DNA of 64,000 nt from JAVVHH01 sp963848035 (GTDB lineage Bacteria > Pseudomonadota > Alphaproteobacteria > Acetobacterales > Acetobacteraceae), in NCBI GenBank assembly GCA_963848035.1, contig CAWKCD010000001.1, forward strand, positions 3,038,001-3,102,000. The letters are read 5' to 3'. Positions 46,621 through 55,911 of this stretch are shown piece by piece. The stretch's first letter is position 1. Each line of letters starts with the position of its first letter. The notes beneath the pieces were generated by a model. It searched no databases. It was not told the DNA's origin and worked only from the letters and a program-made list of their open reading frames with translations. The translations under genes and the position numbers were made by a program.

Positions 46621-47655
46621 TCAGCTGAACGTGTCCTTCCAGCGCTTCTTGGCGTCCGGCAGCATGGACTGGATCGTATCCAGGCCGGGCGAGATCACCT
46701 TGACGTCGCTGAGCGACTGCGCGCCTTTCGGCACGGGCACGTCGCCGCGCAGCGGCTGCTCGAACTCGTCGGCGAGGATCTTGGAGTATTCCGGTCCGCA
46801 AACGAAATCGAGGAACAGCTTGGCCGCGTTCGGGCTCTTGCAGCCCTTGATGATCGCCGTCGGCGACGGGACCACGAGCGTGCCGGAGGCGGGGTAGACG
46901 ACCGCGAGCGGGTTGCCCTTGGCGGCGTTGCGGAGGGCGCTGGCAACGCTGACCAGGCCCACGACCCGCTCGCCCGAGTTCAGCACCGTGATCGCATCGT
47001 CGATCGAGCGGCCGATCAAAGGGTTCATGGCGTTCAGCTTGGTGAAATAATCCCAGCCGAACTTCTCGGTCATGGCCACGGTCCAGTTACCGACCATGCC
47101 GCTGTAGATCGGGCTGCCGAAGGTGACCTTGTCCTTCCATTTCGGATCGGCGAGATCGGCCCAATCCTTCGGCGCCTCGGCCGCGGATACCTTGCTGGTG
47201 TTGTAGCAGATGGCGGCGACGCCGACCCAGCCGGGGAAGTAGTCGCCCTTGGGGTCGAGATCGCGCAGCGACGGCACCATGCCCTTGGCGCTCGGCGGAT
47301 CGGAATGCAGCAGCAGCCCTTTTTTCTGCAGGTAGTCGAGATGGCTGATGTCGGTCGAACTGAACACGTCGGACTGGATTTGGCCGCCCTTCATGTCCTG
47401 CAGCAGACGCTGGAAGGCGACCTGGGAGGTGGTCTTGCTGGCGCTGACTTCGATGCCGGGCCATTTCTGCGTGAAGCTGTTGCCGATGCGCGCGCAGATC
47501 GGCTGGTCGAGGAAGCCGGAATACCAGGTGAGCTGGCCTTCCTTCTTGGCGGCGGCGTAGATCGCCTGCAGGTCCTCGTCGGCCGCGTGCGCCCGGCTTG
47601 CGGCGATCATCGCGCCGCCGGCGCCAAGCAGCGCCGTCCGCCTGGTTAGCTTCAT
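46621..47655 (-). CDS. ABC transporter periplasmic binding protein, iron-type
   Basis: A 344-residue family 1 solute-binding protein. The twin-arginine-like signal start MKLTRRTALLGAGGAMIAASRAHA is followed by AAKKEGQLTWYSGF, the opening used by FutA/AfuA-like ferric-iron binding proteins. Iron-binding tyrosines cannot be assigned by eye. ATG 47655 has a GGGAGGATACG site. It precedes the permease gene, whose start overlaps its stop, so the two form one operon. Confidence 0.86.
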   Translation of the reverse strand: MKLTRRTALLGAGGAMIAASRAHAADEDLQAIYAAAKKEGQLTWYSGFLDQPICARIGNSFTQKWPGIEVSASKTTSQVAFQRLLQDMKGGQIQSDVFSSTDISHLDYLQKKGLLLHSDPPSAKGMVPSLRDLDPKGDYFPGWVGVAAICYNTSKVSAAEAPKDWADLADPKWKDKVTFGSPIYSGMVGNWTVAMTEKFGWDYFTKLNAMNPLIGRSIDDAITVLNSGERVVGLVSVASALRNAAKGNPLAVVYPASGTLVVPSPTAIIKGCKSPNAAKLFLDFVCGPEYSKILADEFEQPLRGDVPVPKGAQSLSDVKVISPGLDTIQSMLPDAKKRWKDTFS

Positions 47656-47714
47656 CGTATCCTCCCGAATTTTACGGCAACTTGCGGGAAGGTGAGAGCA
47701 GGGTCAACGCGCGG

Positions 47715-48746
47715 TTATTGATAGATCTTCCAACCTTCGGTGCCATGGCGCGTGAAATGGCAAGTCATCACGCGGCCCTCCTGCTTGGCTAGCGCCCGCA
47801 TCACGTCGGGACGCCGCTCGGCGGCAACCAGGAAGGTGATGAACCCGCCGCCACCCGCGCCCGAGACCTTGCCGGCGCGGGCGCCCGCTGCGAGCGCCGT
47901 CTCCATGACCTCGTCGATATGCGAGTTGCTGACGTTGTCGGCGAGCTGCTTCTTGGCGGCCCAGGCGCTGTGCATCAGCCGGCCGAACCGCTCGAAATCG
48001 CCCTTCAGCATCGCCTCCTTCATCGCGAAGGCGCCTTCCTTGAGCTGGTGGAACGCATCCAGCGTGCGCCCAGTGTCGCCGCGCAAGTTCTCGGTCTGTT
48101 GTTCGATGATCGCGGCCGAGGAGCGGGACGTGCCGCTGTTAAACAGCACCAACGACGTTTCCAGTTCCGAGAGGATCCAGTTCTTGATCCGCAGCGGATT
48201 GACGATCACGCGGTCGTCGGCCTGGAATTCCATGAAATTCACGCCGCCGAACGTCGCCGCATATTGATCCTGCCGGCCGCCGGACAGCCCAGCGTCGAGC
48301 CGTTCGATCTCGAAGGCGAGATGCGCGACCTCGTATTCGCCGAGCGGCAAGTTCAGCCACTCCACGAACGCCTTGACCAGCGCGACGACAACGGTGCTGG
48401 ACGTGCCGAGCCCCGAGCCCGGCGGCGCATCGCAGAACGTCACGATCCGGCAGGGCAGGGGCTTGCCGCCATTGAACTGCTCGACGATGCGCCGGTAGAC
48501 CGCCCGATGCAGCGAGAGCGGTTCGGCGATCTCCATCGCGTCGTCGGCAGATGCTTCGAACCGGCGGCCGATATCGGCAGCTTCGAAGCAGACCCGGCCA
48601 TCGTCGGTGGGGTGCAGGTTGGCATAGGCATAGAGGTCGATGGTGGCGTTCAGCACCGCGCCGCCGAAGCGGTCGCAATAGGGCGAGACGTCGGTGCCGC
48701 CGCCGGCAAGTCCCAGGCGCAGCGGCGCGCGCGAGCGGACGATCAT
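47715..48746 (-). CDS. hddA: D-glycero-alpha-D-manno-heptose-7-phosphate kinase (HddA)
   Basis: A 343-residue GHMP kinase phosphorylating D-glycero-D-manno-heptose 7-phosphate at C1 (alpha configuration). The start is RAPLRLGLAGGGTDVSPY, the ATP loop is PPGSGLGTSSTVVVA, and a late VSGAGGGGFITFLV is typical. The start overlaps the glycosyltransferase stop (ATGA). With GmhA and the HddC-GmhB fusion encoded nearby, it supplies GDP-heptose for surface polysaccharide. Confidence 0.9.
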   Translation of the reverse strand: MIVRSRAPLRLGLAGGGTDVSPYCDRFGGAVLNATIDLYAYANLHPTDDGRVCFEAADIGRRFEASADDAMEIAEPLSLHRAVYRRIVEQFNGGKPLPCRIVTFCDAPPGSGLGTSSTVVVALVKAFVEWLNLPLGEYEVAHLAFEIERLDAGLSGGRQDQYAATFGGVNFMEFQADDRVIVNPLRIKNWILSELETSLVLFNSGTSRSSAAIIEQQTENLRGDTGRTLDAFHQLKEGAFAMKEAMLKGDFERFGRLMHSAWAAKKQLADNVSNSHIDEVMETALAAGARAGKVSGAGGGGFITFLVAAERRPDVMRALAKQEGRVMTCHFTRHGTEGWKIYQ

Positions 48747-49945
48747 GCCGGCGTCCCGAGCAGGGCGTCGAAGCCGCGGAGGCGGCCCTCCCAACTGAAA
48801 TCGCGTTCGATCCGCGCTCGCGCGGCGTGGCCGATCGCGGCGGCGCCGGGCTGCGCGGTTTCGAGACAGCTTGCGGCGAACTGTTCGGCACCGTCGGCCA
48901 GCAGAAGTTCGCGGCCGGGCTCGGCCTCGATTCCTTCGAGCGCGTCGGGCGTCACCACGACCGGGCGGCCCATGGCCATCGCTTCGAGCACCTTGTTCTG
49001 GATCCCGCGCGCGATGCGCATGGGTGCGACCCCGGCCGTCGCATAGGCGACATAGGGCCGGACGTCCGGCACGCGGCCGGTCACGAACACGCCCGGATCG
49101 GACGCGAGCGAGCGCACATCCGGCGCCGGGCTGGAGCCGACGATGTGGAACTGGGCATCGGGCGCCCGGCGCCGGATGAGCGGGAGGATCTCGGTCGCGA
49201 ACCAGCGCACGGCATCGACATTCGGGGGATAATCCATCGTGCCGGTGAAGACGAAGTTAAGCCGGTCGAGCGGATACGGCGCCTCCTGCGGGATCGCCGG
49301 GTCGAAATAGGCGAAATCGACGCCGCTCGGGACGGCGCGGATCTTGTTGGACAAAGCGGGAAGCTGGGTGCGGAACAGCGCCGCCTCCTCTTCGGTGACG
49401 AAGGTGCTCCAGTCGATCTCGCGCGCGATCCGGGCTTCGAGTTTGGCGACCTGCCGCCATTCGCGCCCGTGCACCCAGCGCATGGGGCCGGCGTCCTTCT
49501 CGGAATAGGCGCGCCATTTCTCGGAGTCGACGTCGGCGAGGTCGCAAAGGCTGACGCGTTCGCTGCCGAGATGGCCGAGCACGTAGGGCGCCATGTTCGA
49601 CGAACAGATGAAGATCGCCTCCGGCTTGACGGCAGATAGGGTCTGCCGGACCCAGTGCGCCAGCCCGCGATCGCGGTAGAAGGTCACGCTCAGCGCTTCC
49701 CCGGTCAGCAGTCCGGTCAGGCACATCAGCTTGGCCCGGCGGCGATCCAGGCGTGCGAAATGCGATGTGGCGCAGAGCGCTTCGATCGTGGCGACGTGCT
49801 CCTCGTCGGCGGGGTCGTCGACCAGGCAGCCGAGATGCACGTCGTAGTTTTTGCGGAGATGCTTCAGGATCTGGAGCGGCCGAATCTTCTCTCCCTTGAT
49901 GGGCGGGTAGGGAATCCGCTGCGTGAGGAAGAGCAGGTTGGGCAT
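48743..49945 (-). CDS. Glycosyltransferase, TIGR03087 (PEP-CTERM/EpsH system) type
   Basis: A 400-residue GT4-like protein starting MPNLLFLTQRIPYPPIKGEKIR, which is the opening of the sugar transferases named after the PEP-CTERM/EpsH1 exopolysaccharide system. The nucleotide-sugar part lies late (FVTGRVPDVRPYVAYATAGVAPMRIARGIQNKVLEAMA) with the family glutamate in the KVLEAMAMG motif. Adjacent to heptose genes, it may transfer heptose. No exosortase is seen in the window. Confidence 0.86.
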   Translation of the reverse strand: MPNLLFLTQRIPYPPIKGEKIRPLQILKHLRKNYDVHLGCLVDDPADEEHVATIEALCATSHFARLDRRRAKLMCLTGLLTGEALSVTFYRDRGLAHWVRQTLSAVKPEAIFICSSNMAPYVLGHLGSERVSLCDLADVDSEKWRAYSEKDAGPMRWVHGREWRQVAKLEARIAREIDWSTFVTEEEAALFRTQLPALSNKIRAVPSGVDFAYFDPAIPQEAPYPLDRLNFVFTGTMDYPPNVDAVRWFATEILPLIRRRAPDAQFHIVGSSPAPDVRSLASDPGVFVTGRVPDVRPYVAYATAGVAPMRIARGIQNKVLEAMAMGRPVVVTPDALEGIEAEPGRELLLADGAEQFAASCLETAQPGAAAIGHAARARIERDFSWEGRLRGFDALLGTPA

Positions 49946-50018
49946 TTAAATTCCGCTTGCCGTGGCGGGCGCAGTGGTAGGCACAAGCATGCCGCCAGGT
50001 CCAGAGAGGGAACCGAGG

Positions 50019-50462
50019 ATGCACATTCGGCGCGCGGCGGCCGGAGACGTGGCCGCGATCAAGGCGCTCGTGGTCGAGGCGTATAGTATGTACGTGGCGC
50101 GCATCGGCCGGGAGCCGGCGCCGATGCTGGACGATTACGGCGCGCGGGCGGCGTCGGGTGAGGCGTTCGTGGCGGATTGCGCAGGCGCGGTCGGCGGATT
50201 GCTGGTGCTGGTCGACGAGGGCGACTCGCTGCAGGTCGAGAACGTCGCGGTCGCGCCGGCACGGCAGGGGCAGGGGATCGGGCGGGCGCTGCTGGCGTTT
50301 GCCGAAGCCGAGGCGGTGCGGCGCGGGCGTCGCCGCCTGACGCTGTACACGAACGAAAAGATGACGGAGAACCTCGCGATGTATCCGGCGCTGGGCTGGC
50401 GCGAGACCGGGCGCTACGAGCAAGATGGGTTCGCGCGTGTCTTCTTCGAGAAATCGGTGTGA
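50019..50462 (+). CDS. GNAT-family N-acetyltransferase
   Basis: A 147-residue acetyl-CoA-dependent acetyltransferase. The acetyl-CoA loop is VAPARQGQGIGRALLAFAEAEA (pattern Q-x-x-G-x-G/A), with late YPALGWRETGRYEQDGFARVFFEKSV. ATG 50019 follows a purine-rich stretch (GAGAGGGAACCGAGG). It is divergent from the glycosyltransferase and precedes gmhA; the acceptor is unknown. Confidence 0.87.
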   Translation: MHIRRAAAGDVAAIKALVVEAYSMYVARIGREPAPMLDDYGARAASGEAFVADCAGAVGGLLVLVDEGDSLQVENVAVAPARQGQGIGRALLAFAEAEAVRRGRRRLTLYTNEKMTENLAMYPALGWRETGRYEQDGFARVFFEKSV

Positions 50463-50525
50463 CGCCACTCAGGTCTTCGCCTGGCCCGTCTTCTCGTCAG
50501 GCGGGTTGCCTGCCATAGACGCGCC

Positions 50526-51104
50526 ATGGATTTCATCGATTCCTACTTGGACGAGACCGTGGCCTCCTTCGCGTCGTTCCGCGGCGGCGCCGAGCATCGC
50601 AAGGTGATGGAGGAGATGGCGGCGCTGATCGCCCAGCGGTTCCGCGAAGGGCGTAAGCTGCTGATCTGCGGCAATGGCGGCAGCGCCGCGGACGCGCAGC
50701 ACATCGCCGGCGAATTCATCTCGCGCTTGATGTACGACCGCGCCCCGCTGCCGGCGATCGCGCTGACCACCGACACGTCCGCGATGACCGCGACGGCGAA
50801 CGATTATGGGTACGAGCACGTGTTCGAGCGGCAGGTGCTCGGCCTCGGCCAAGCGGGCGACGTCTTGCTGGGGATCTCCACCTCCGGCAACTCGCCGAAC
50901 GTGCTTGCGGCGTTTGCAGCGGCGAAGAGCAAGGGCGTGACCTGCCTGGGCTTTGCCGGGGCGAATAGCGGACGTATGGGTCCGCATTGCGAGATCCTGC
51001 TCGCCGCGCCGTCGACCAAGACGCCGATCATCCAGCAGATCCACATCACCGCCGCCCATGTGATCTGCGCGTTGGTCGAGCGCGACATCTTCCCCCAGGG
51101 CTGA
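50526..51104 (+). CDS. gmhA: Sedoheptulose-7-phosphate isomerase (GmhA)
   Basis: A 192-residue SIS-domain enzyme making D-glycero-D-manno-heptose 7-phosphate, the first committed heptose step. Key pieces are LLICGNGGSAADAQHIAGEF, LTTDTSAMTATANDYGYE, GISTSGNSPNVLAAF and the zinc-site HITAAHVIC. Followed after 4 bases by the HddC-GmhB fusion gene. Confidence 0.94.
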   Translation: MDFIDSYLDETVASFASFRGGAEHRKVMEEMAALIAQRFREGRKLLICGNGGSAADAQHIAGEFISRLMYDRAPLPAIALTTDTSAMTATANDYGYEHVFERQVLGLGQAGDVLLGISTSGNSPNVLAAFAAAKSKGVTCLGFAGANSGRMGPHCEILLAAPSTKTPIIQQIHITAAHVICALVERDIFPQG

Positions 51105-51108
51105 CGCG

Positions 51109-52341
51109 TTGCCCGAGCGGGGGGTCACGGTCCGCCAGGCCGCCGTCCTCGTCGGCGGTCTCGGGACGCGGCTGGGCGCGCTGACGGCCAACACGCCCAA
51201 ACCGATGTTGCCGTGCGGCGACCGCCCGTTCCTCGCCTGGGTGCTGCGCGAGTTATGCCGGTTCGGCGTCGAGGAGACGCTGCTGCTGACGGGCTATCTG
51301 GCCGAGGATGTCGAGCGCGCGATCCCGTCGCTGCAGGCGATGCTGCCGAGGCCGATGCGGCTGATCTGCTGCCCAGAGCAGGGGCGCGCGGGGACTGGCG
51401 GGGCGCTGCACCAGGCTCGCGAGCGGCTGGCAGACCGGTTCCTGCTCTGCAACGGCGATTCGTGGCTCGACTTCAACCTGGCCCGCTTGCTGGCGGACGC
51501 GTCAGGCGACGATGTCTCCGTGGTCGGCCGCCTGGTCGTGCGGCAACTGCCGGACGCCAGCCGCGCCGGGGTGGCCGAACTCGAGGGCGACCGGATCACC
51601 GCCTTCCTCGAGCGGCCGGCGCAGCCTGGTCCAGGGTTGGCCAATTCCGGCATCTATCTGCTCGACCGTGCGATCCTCGATCACGTATCGCCGGTCTGCT
51701 CGCTCGAGCGCGAGGTGTTCCCGCGGCTGGCAGCGGCCGGGTCGCTCCGGGCAACGGTGGGCGACGGTTACTTCATCGACATCGGCATCCCAGCCGATCT
51801 CGACCGCGCCCAGACCGAACTGCCGGCCCGACTGCATCGCCGCGCGCTGTTCCTGGACCGCGACGGGGTGATCAATCACGACCATGGCTGGGTCGGCGAA
51901 CGCGAGCGGTTCGATTGGGTGCCGGGCGCGATCGCCGCGATGCGCGCGGCGGCCGATGCAGGCTGGCACGTCTTCGTCGTCACCAACCAATCCGGCATCG
52001 CCCGCGGCCGCTACGATGAAGCGCAGTTCGCCGCATTATCGGCCTGGATGATCGATCGGATCCGGCAGGAGGGCGGGAACGTCGACGATCTGCGCTACTG
52101 CCCAACCCATCCAGAGGCACCGCTCGAGGCCTACCGGCGGCACGACGAACGGCGCAAACCCGGAGCCGGCATGCTGCTCGAGCTGATCGAGGCCTGGCAG
52201 CTCGATCCGGCGCGGTGCCGCCTCATCGGCGATCAGCCGACAGACCTGCAAGCGGCGGCACGCGCCGGCATCGAGGCCACATTGTTCGCCGGCGGGGATC
52301 TCCAGAAGCTCGCGCACAGGATCTTGCACGAGCGTAATTGA
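51109..52341 (+). CDS. Fused heptose-1-phosphate guanylyltransferase (HddC) and heptose-bisphosphate phosphatase (GmhB)
   Basis: A 410-residue two-domain protein. The N-terminal 230 residues are a nucleotidyltransferase (AAVLVGGLGTRLGALTANTPKPM at about 11-33; NGDSWLDF metal site). From about residue 240 an HAD phosphatase follows (LFLDRDGVINHD, VVTNQSGIARG, RRKPGAGMLLEL, LIGDQPTDLQAA), as in GmhB. One chain thus gives two pathway steps. TTG 51109 is the only sensible start. The GDP (rather than ADP) product is inferred from HddA beside it. Confidence 0.88.
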   Translation: MPERGVTVRQAAVLVGGLGTRLGALTANTPKPMLPCGDRPFLAWVLRELCRFGVEETLLLTGYLAEDVERAIPSLQAMLPRPMRLICCPEQGRAGTGGALHQARERLADRFLLCNGDSWLDFNLARLLADASGDDVSVVGRLVVRQLPDASRAGVAELEGDRITAFLERPAQPGPGLANSGIYLLDRAILDHVSPVCSLEREVFPRLAAAGSLRATVGDGYFIDIGIPADLDRAQTELPARLHRRALFLDRDGVINHDHGWVGERERFDWVPGAIAAMRAAADAGWHVFVVTNQSGIARGRYDEAQFAALSAWMIDRIRQEGGNVDDLRYCPTHPEAPLEAYRRHDERRKPGAGMLLELIEAWQLDPARCRLIGDQPTDLQAAARAGIEATLFAGGDLQKLAHRILHERN

Positions 52342-52343
52342 GA

Positions 52344-52363
52344 GTATCACCTAGTTGTGATAC
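52344..52363. promoter_or_regulatory. GTATCAC / GTGATAC inverted repeat
   Basis: Perfect 7-bp arms with a six-base spacer, directly after the fusion gene and about 70 bases before the next start. A regulator site or small hairpin; no T-run follows. A second pairing, GGACG / CGTCC, follows at once. Confidence 0.35.
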
Positions 52364-52433
52364 AACCTGGACGTGTTGGAATCGTCCAGCGACGGCTCGT
52401 CGTTTCGGGAGCCGAGACTCTTTTGGAATGAAT

Positions 52434-52754
52434 ATGATGCGTTTTGGATTGATGGCCGTGGCCTTGATCTTCAGCTCCGGCATTGCTCACGCCGCGGACC
52501 GTCGGGTCGAGATCGTCAACAAGACCGGCATGACCTTGACCCATTTCTACGCCAGCAACACCGGCGCGAAGGACTGGGAAGAGGACATCCTCGGGCGCGA
52601 CACGCTGAGCGACGGGGAGAGCGTCGAGGTCAACATCAACGACGGCACGGGCGCCTGCAAATTCGATTTCAAGGCGGTGTTCGAGAGCGGCCAATCGCTC
52701 GAGAAAGGCAACGTCAACGTCTGCGAGATCAGCACCTACACGTATAGCCGTTGA
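52434..52754 (+). CDS. Small secreted protein of unknown function
   Basis: A 106-residue protein with a signal ending AHAAD (about residue 20). The mature part RVEIVNKTGMTLTHFYASN...GAKDWEEDILG is a recurrent small alphaproteobacterial secreted type with two cysteines. The start is ATG 52434, 6 bases after GGA; ATG 52428 and 52437 are alternatives. Periplasmic; no role is known. Confidence 0.78.
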   Translation: MMRFGLMAVALIFSSGIAHAADRRVEIVNKTGMTLTHFYASNTGAKDWEEDILGRDTLSDGESVEVNINDGTGACKFDFKAVFESGQSLEKGNVNVCEISTYTYSR

Positions 52755-52796
52755 TCGAACCTGCTGCGCCCGGGGGTCGCCCGGGCGCCACCGGGC

Positions 52797-53069
52797 TTAT
52801 TTCGTCAGGCGACGGCGGTTGGCTTGGACCTCTTTGCGGAACATGCGGACGACCTGTTCGGCGCCGCCATCCGGCGCGCCCCGCATCATGGCAGCCGACA
52901 CCATGCCGGCTGCTTTGGCGCTTGCCGCCATCTTTTCAGTGACCATGCGGCTGACCTCGGCCGCGGCGGCCGGGCCGCCGAACGCGACCTTGGCCATGCG
53001 GAGCGCGATCACTTGCTGCGCTTCCATCGCGAGCATCGCAGAAGCAAAAAAGGATCCAGATCGAGCCAT
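52797..53069 (-). CDS. Small helical protein of unknown function
   Basis: A 90-residue protein, probably all helical and Met/Ala-rich (EAQQVIALRMAKVAFGGPAAAAEVSR). No signal or membrane segment. It might be a phasin-like or scaffold protein; this is a guess from composition only. It is read in the same direction as, and 2 bases after, the LysR gene. Confidence 0.55.
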   Translation of the reverse strand: MARSGSFFASAMLAMEAQQVIALRMAKVAFGGPAAAAEVSRMVTEKMAASAKAAGMVSAAMMRGAPDGGAEQVVRMFRKEVQANRRRLTK

Positions 53070-53070
53070 G

Positions 53071-53956
53071 TCAGTGCAGCTCCTGCAAGCGCGCCAGCAG
53101 GTAGTCGCGGAACACGGCGACCCGCTTCGAATTGCGCAGTTCCTCGGGGTAGACGAAGAAAACGTCGACTTTGGGCGGCTTGAGATCGGGGAGCACCTTG
53201 GTGAGCCCGTCGATCTCCTCGGCCATCCAATTAGGTAGAGCGCCGATCCCGAGCCCGAGTTTTATGGCGGTCGCCATTGCATAGAGACTGTTGACTTCCA
53301 GCAACGCTCGCCGCGGCGCTCCGGCCCGTTTTCCGGCTTCCGCCAGCCAGTTGATATCGGGAACGGGCTTGCGGTACTCGCCGAACAGGATCAGCCGGTG
53401 GTTGTCGAGATCCTCGGGCCGCTCGGGGGTGCCGTGCCGCTTGATGTATTCCGGCGACGCTACCGTGATCCAGTTGATCTGGAACAGATGCCGCTGGACC
53501 AAGTCCGGCTGCTTCGGCGCGTGCATGCGGATCGCGACGTCGGCCTCGCGCATGGCGAGATCGAGCTCGCTGTCGTCGAGCAGCAGGGACATGCTGATCT
53601 CGGGGTAGCGCTCGAGGAACTCGCCGCAGCCGGGGCGCGAGCCAGGTCGTGCCGAAGCCGACCGTCGTCGTCACCTTGATCCGCCCGGCCGGCTTTTCCT
53701 TGCTCTCGGTGAGCAGCGCCTCGGTCATTGCGAGCTTGGCGAACACCTCGCGCACCGTGCGGTTGAGGCTCTCGCCCTGCTCGGTGAGGATCAGGCCGCG
53801 TGCGTGGCGGTGGAACAGCGGAACCTGGAGGTTCTCTTCCAGCGCCGAAATCTGGCGGGACACGGCGGACTGGCTGAGGTTCAAGGTTTCGCCCGCATGC
53901 GTGAAGCTGCCCGCCTCCGCCACGGCGTGGAACACCCGAAGCTTGTCCCAATCCAT
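53071..53956 (-). CDS. LysR-family transcriptional regulator, frameshifted
   Basis: About 294 residues. The N-terminal winged helix is intact (MDWDKLRVFHAVAEAGSFTHAGETL, LSQSAVSRQISALEE). After the linker the frame is lost near 53630 and resumes as MSLLLDDSELDLAMREADVAIRM for the effector domain. Removing one base gives a normal joint (LREFLERYPEI). The effector is unknown. The NdvA-like exporter follows upstream in the same direction. Confidence 0.85.
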
Positions 53957-54000
53957 TCCGCCTCTGCCTCTTGCTGGCCGGGCGCCCGAATCGGGCCCCG

Positions 54001-55821
54001 TCAATCCATCACCCTAGCAAGCAAACCCGGCGTGTGGAAGCCCGTTATTCGGCCGCCTGCCGCCACTTGGGGCGAAAGCTGTGTCTCGACCAGCTCGGCA
54101 AAGCGGCCCTTTTGCGCCAACAACTCGTCGAAACTGCCCCGCTCGACGATCCGGCCGTTGTCGAACACCAGGATCTTGTCGGCGTCGCGGATCGTGCTCA
54201 GGCGGTGGGCGATGATGAAGGTGGTCCGGCCCTTCATCAGCGTGGCCATCGCGCGGCGAACCCGCGCCTCGGTCGCGGCGTCGAGCGCGCTGGTCGCCTC
54301 GTCGAGGATCAGGATCGGCGGATCCTTGAGCAGCGCGCGGGCGATCGCCAGGCGCTGCCGCTGGCCGCCGGAGAGGGTCGCGCCGCGTTCGCCGACTACG
54401 GTGTCGTAGCCGCGCGGCTGGCGGACGATGAACTCGTGCGCGTCGGCCAGGCGGCAGGCGCGCTCGACCTCCTCGTCGGTCGCGTTCGGGGCGGCCGATC
54501 GCAGGTTCTCGCGGATCGAGCGGTTGAACAGCATGCTCTCCTGGAACACGACGCCGATCGAGGAGCGCAGGCTCTCGAGCGTCACGTCGCGCAGGTCCTG
54601 CCCGTCGATGCTGATGCCGCCATCGACCGGGTCCCATAGGCGCTGCAGCAGGTTCATCGCGGTGGACTTGCCGGCGCCGGTCTGGCCGACGAGGGCGACC
54701 GAGGTGCCGGGCTTGGCGGTGAAGGCGACATTGCTGAGGATGTTCGGCCCGCCCGGATAGGCGAAGCTCACATTGTTGAACACGACCTCGCCGTTGGGCG
54801 CCTGCAGCTTCGGCGCGCCCGGCTTCTCCGGCACCGACGAGCTGGGCGTCGAGCACGCTGAAGAAATCTTCCAGGATCGGCAGCTGCAGGAAGACGCGCG
54901 AGGTGAACTGGACCGCGGATTCGAGGCGGCCGATCAGCAGCGTCGCGAAGCCCATGAAGCTGACGATCTCGCCGACGGTCGCCTGGCCCTCGCAGATGCA
55001 GCAGGGTGCCGATGACGACGATGGCGATGACGGCCAGCGTGCTGGCGCCGCGGGTCAGCACGTTCACCACTGCCCACCAGTTCAGCACCGGGAATTGGTG
55101 GCGGATCACGTCGTCGATGATCTGCGCCGAAGATGCGGCTCTCGGCGGCCAGCCGCGTGAAGCTCTGCACCACCATGACGTTGGACAGCGCGTCCTGGGC
55201 GGTGCCGGCGAGGGCCGAGTGGTAGAACTCGACCCGGCGCTGGCCGGCTTCGGTCTTGCGCACGACGATACAGGGTCACCGCGATGAACAGCACGACCAG
55301 CACGACCAGCGTGAGCGCCAGGCGCCAGTTCATGAAGAAGGTGAGCGGCAGCAGCACGACGACGGCGACGTAGGTCGAGAACTGCTCGCGGAAGAAGGTG
55401 AGCCACAGGCCGAACAGCGCGTCCGAGCCGCCGAGCATCACCTTCATCAGCCGGCCGGAATGGATGTCGCCGTGAAAGGAGAGCGGCAGCGAGAGCACAT
55501 GGCCGAAATAGCGGCTCATGATCGAGAGCCGGTTGCGGTGCGCCATGCGCTCGGAGTGCATGGCGACGCCGACATTGGCCAGGATCGAGCCGAGCGCCGA
55601 CGCCGAACCAGATCAGCAGGAGTTGCGCGGCCTGCGCCCCAGACGGCGTCGGCCGGGACGCCGTCGGAATGGGAGAGCATGCCGATGACGCGGCCGAACA
55701 GCACCGGGTCGAGGAATTGCAGCCCGGCGACGATGACGTTGCCGACCACCAGCATGGCGGCCAGGCGGCGGTCGTTGCCCAATGACGAGAGCACGCGACG
55801 GTAGATATTGAAAAAGCGCAT
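54001..55821 (-). CDS. NdvA/ChvA-like glucan exporter (ABC ATPase + permease), multiply frameshifted
   Basis: About 605 residues when frames are joined, the normal size of cyclic beta-1,2-glucan exporters. Start MRFFNIYRRVLSSLGNDRRL (ATG 55821), six membrane helices, then the ATPase with GQTGAGKST, LSGGQRQRLAIARALL and ILDEATSALD. At least six single-base shifts occur near 55632, 55597, 55262, 55132, 54990 and 54838; between them the protein reads normally. Cytoplasmic membrane exporter. Whether truly broken depends on sequence quality here. Confidence 0.8.
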
Positions 55822-55911
55822 GCGCCTACCCCGGAACCGATATCCAATCCCGCACTCAACCGCCCAATCACGGCAGCAACAGGGCAGAAAGGGGTCGGTG
55901 CGGTGAAAAGT

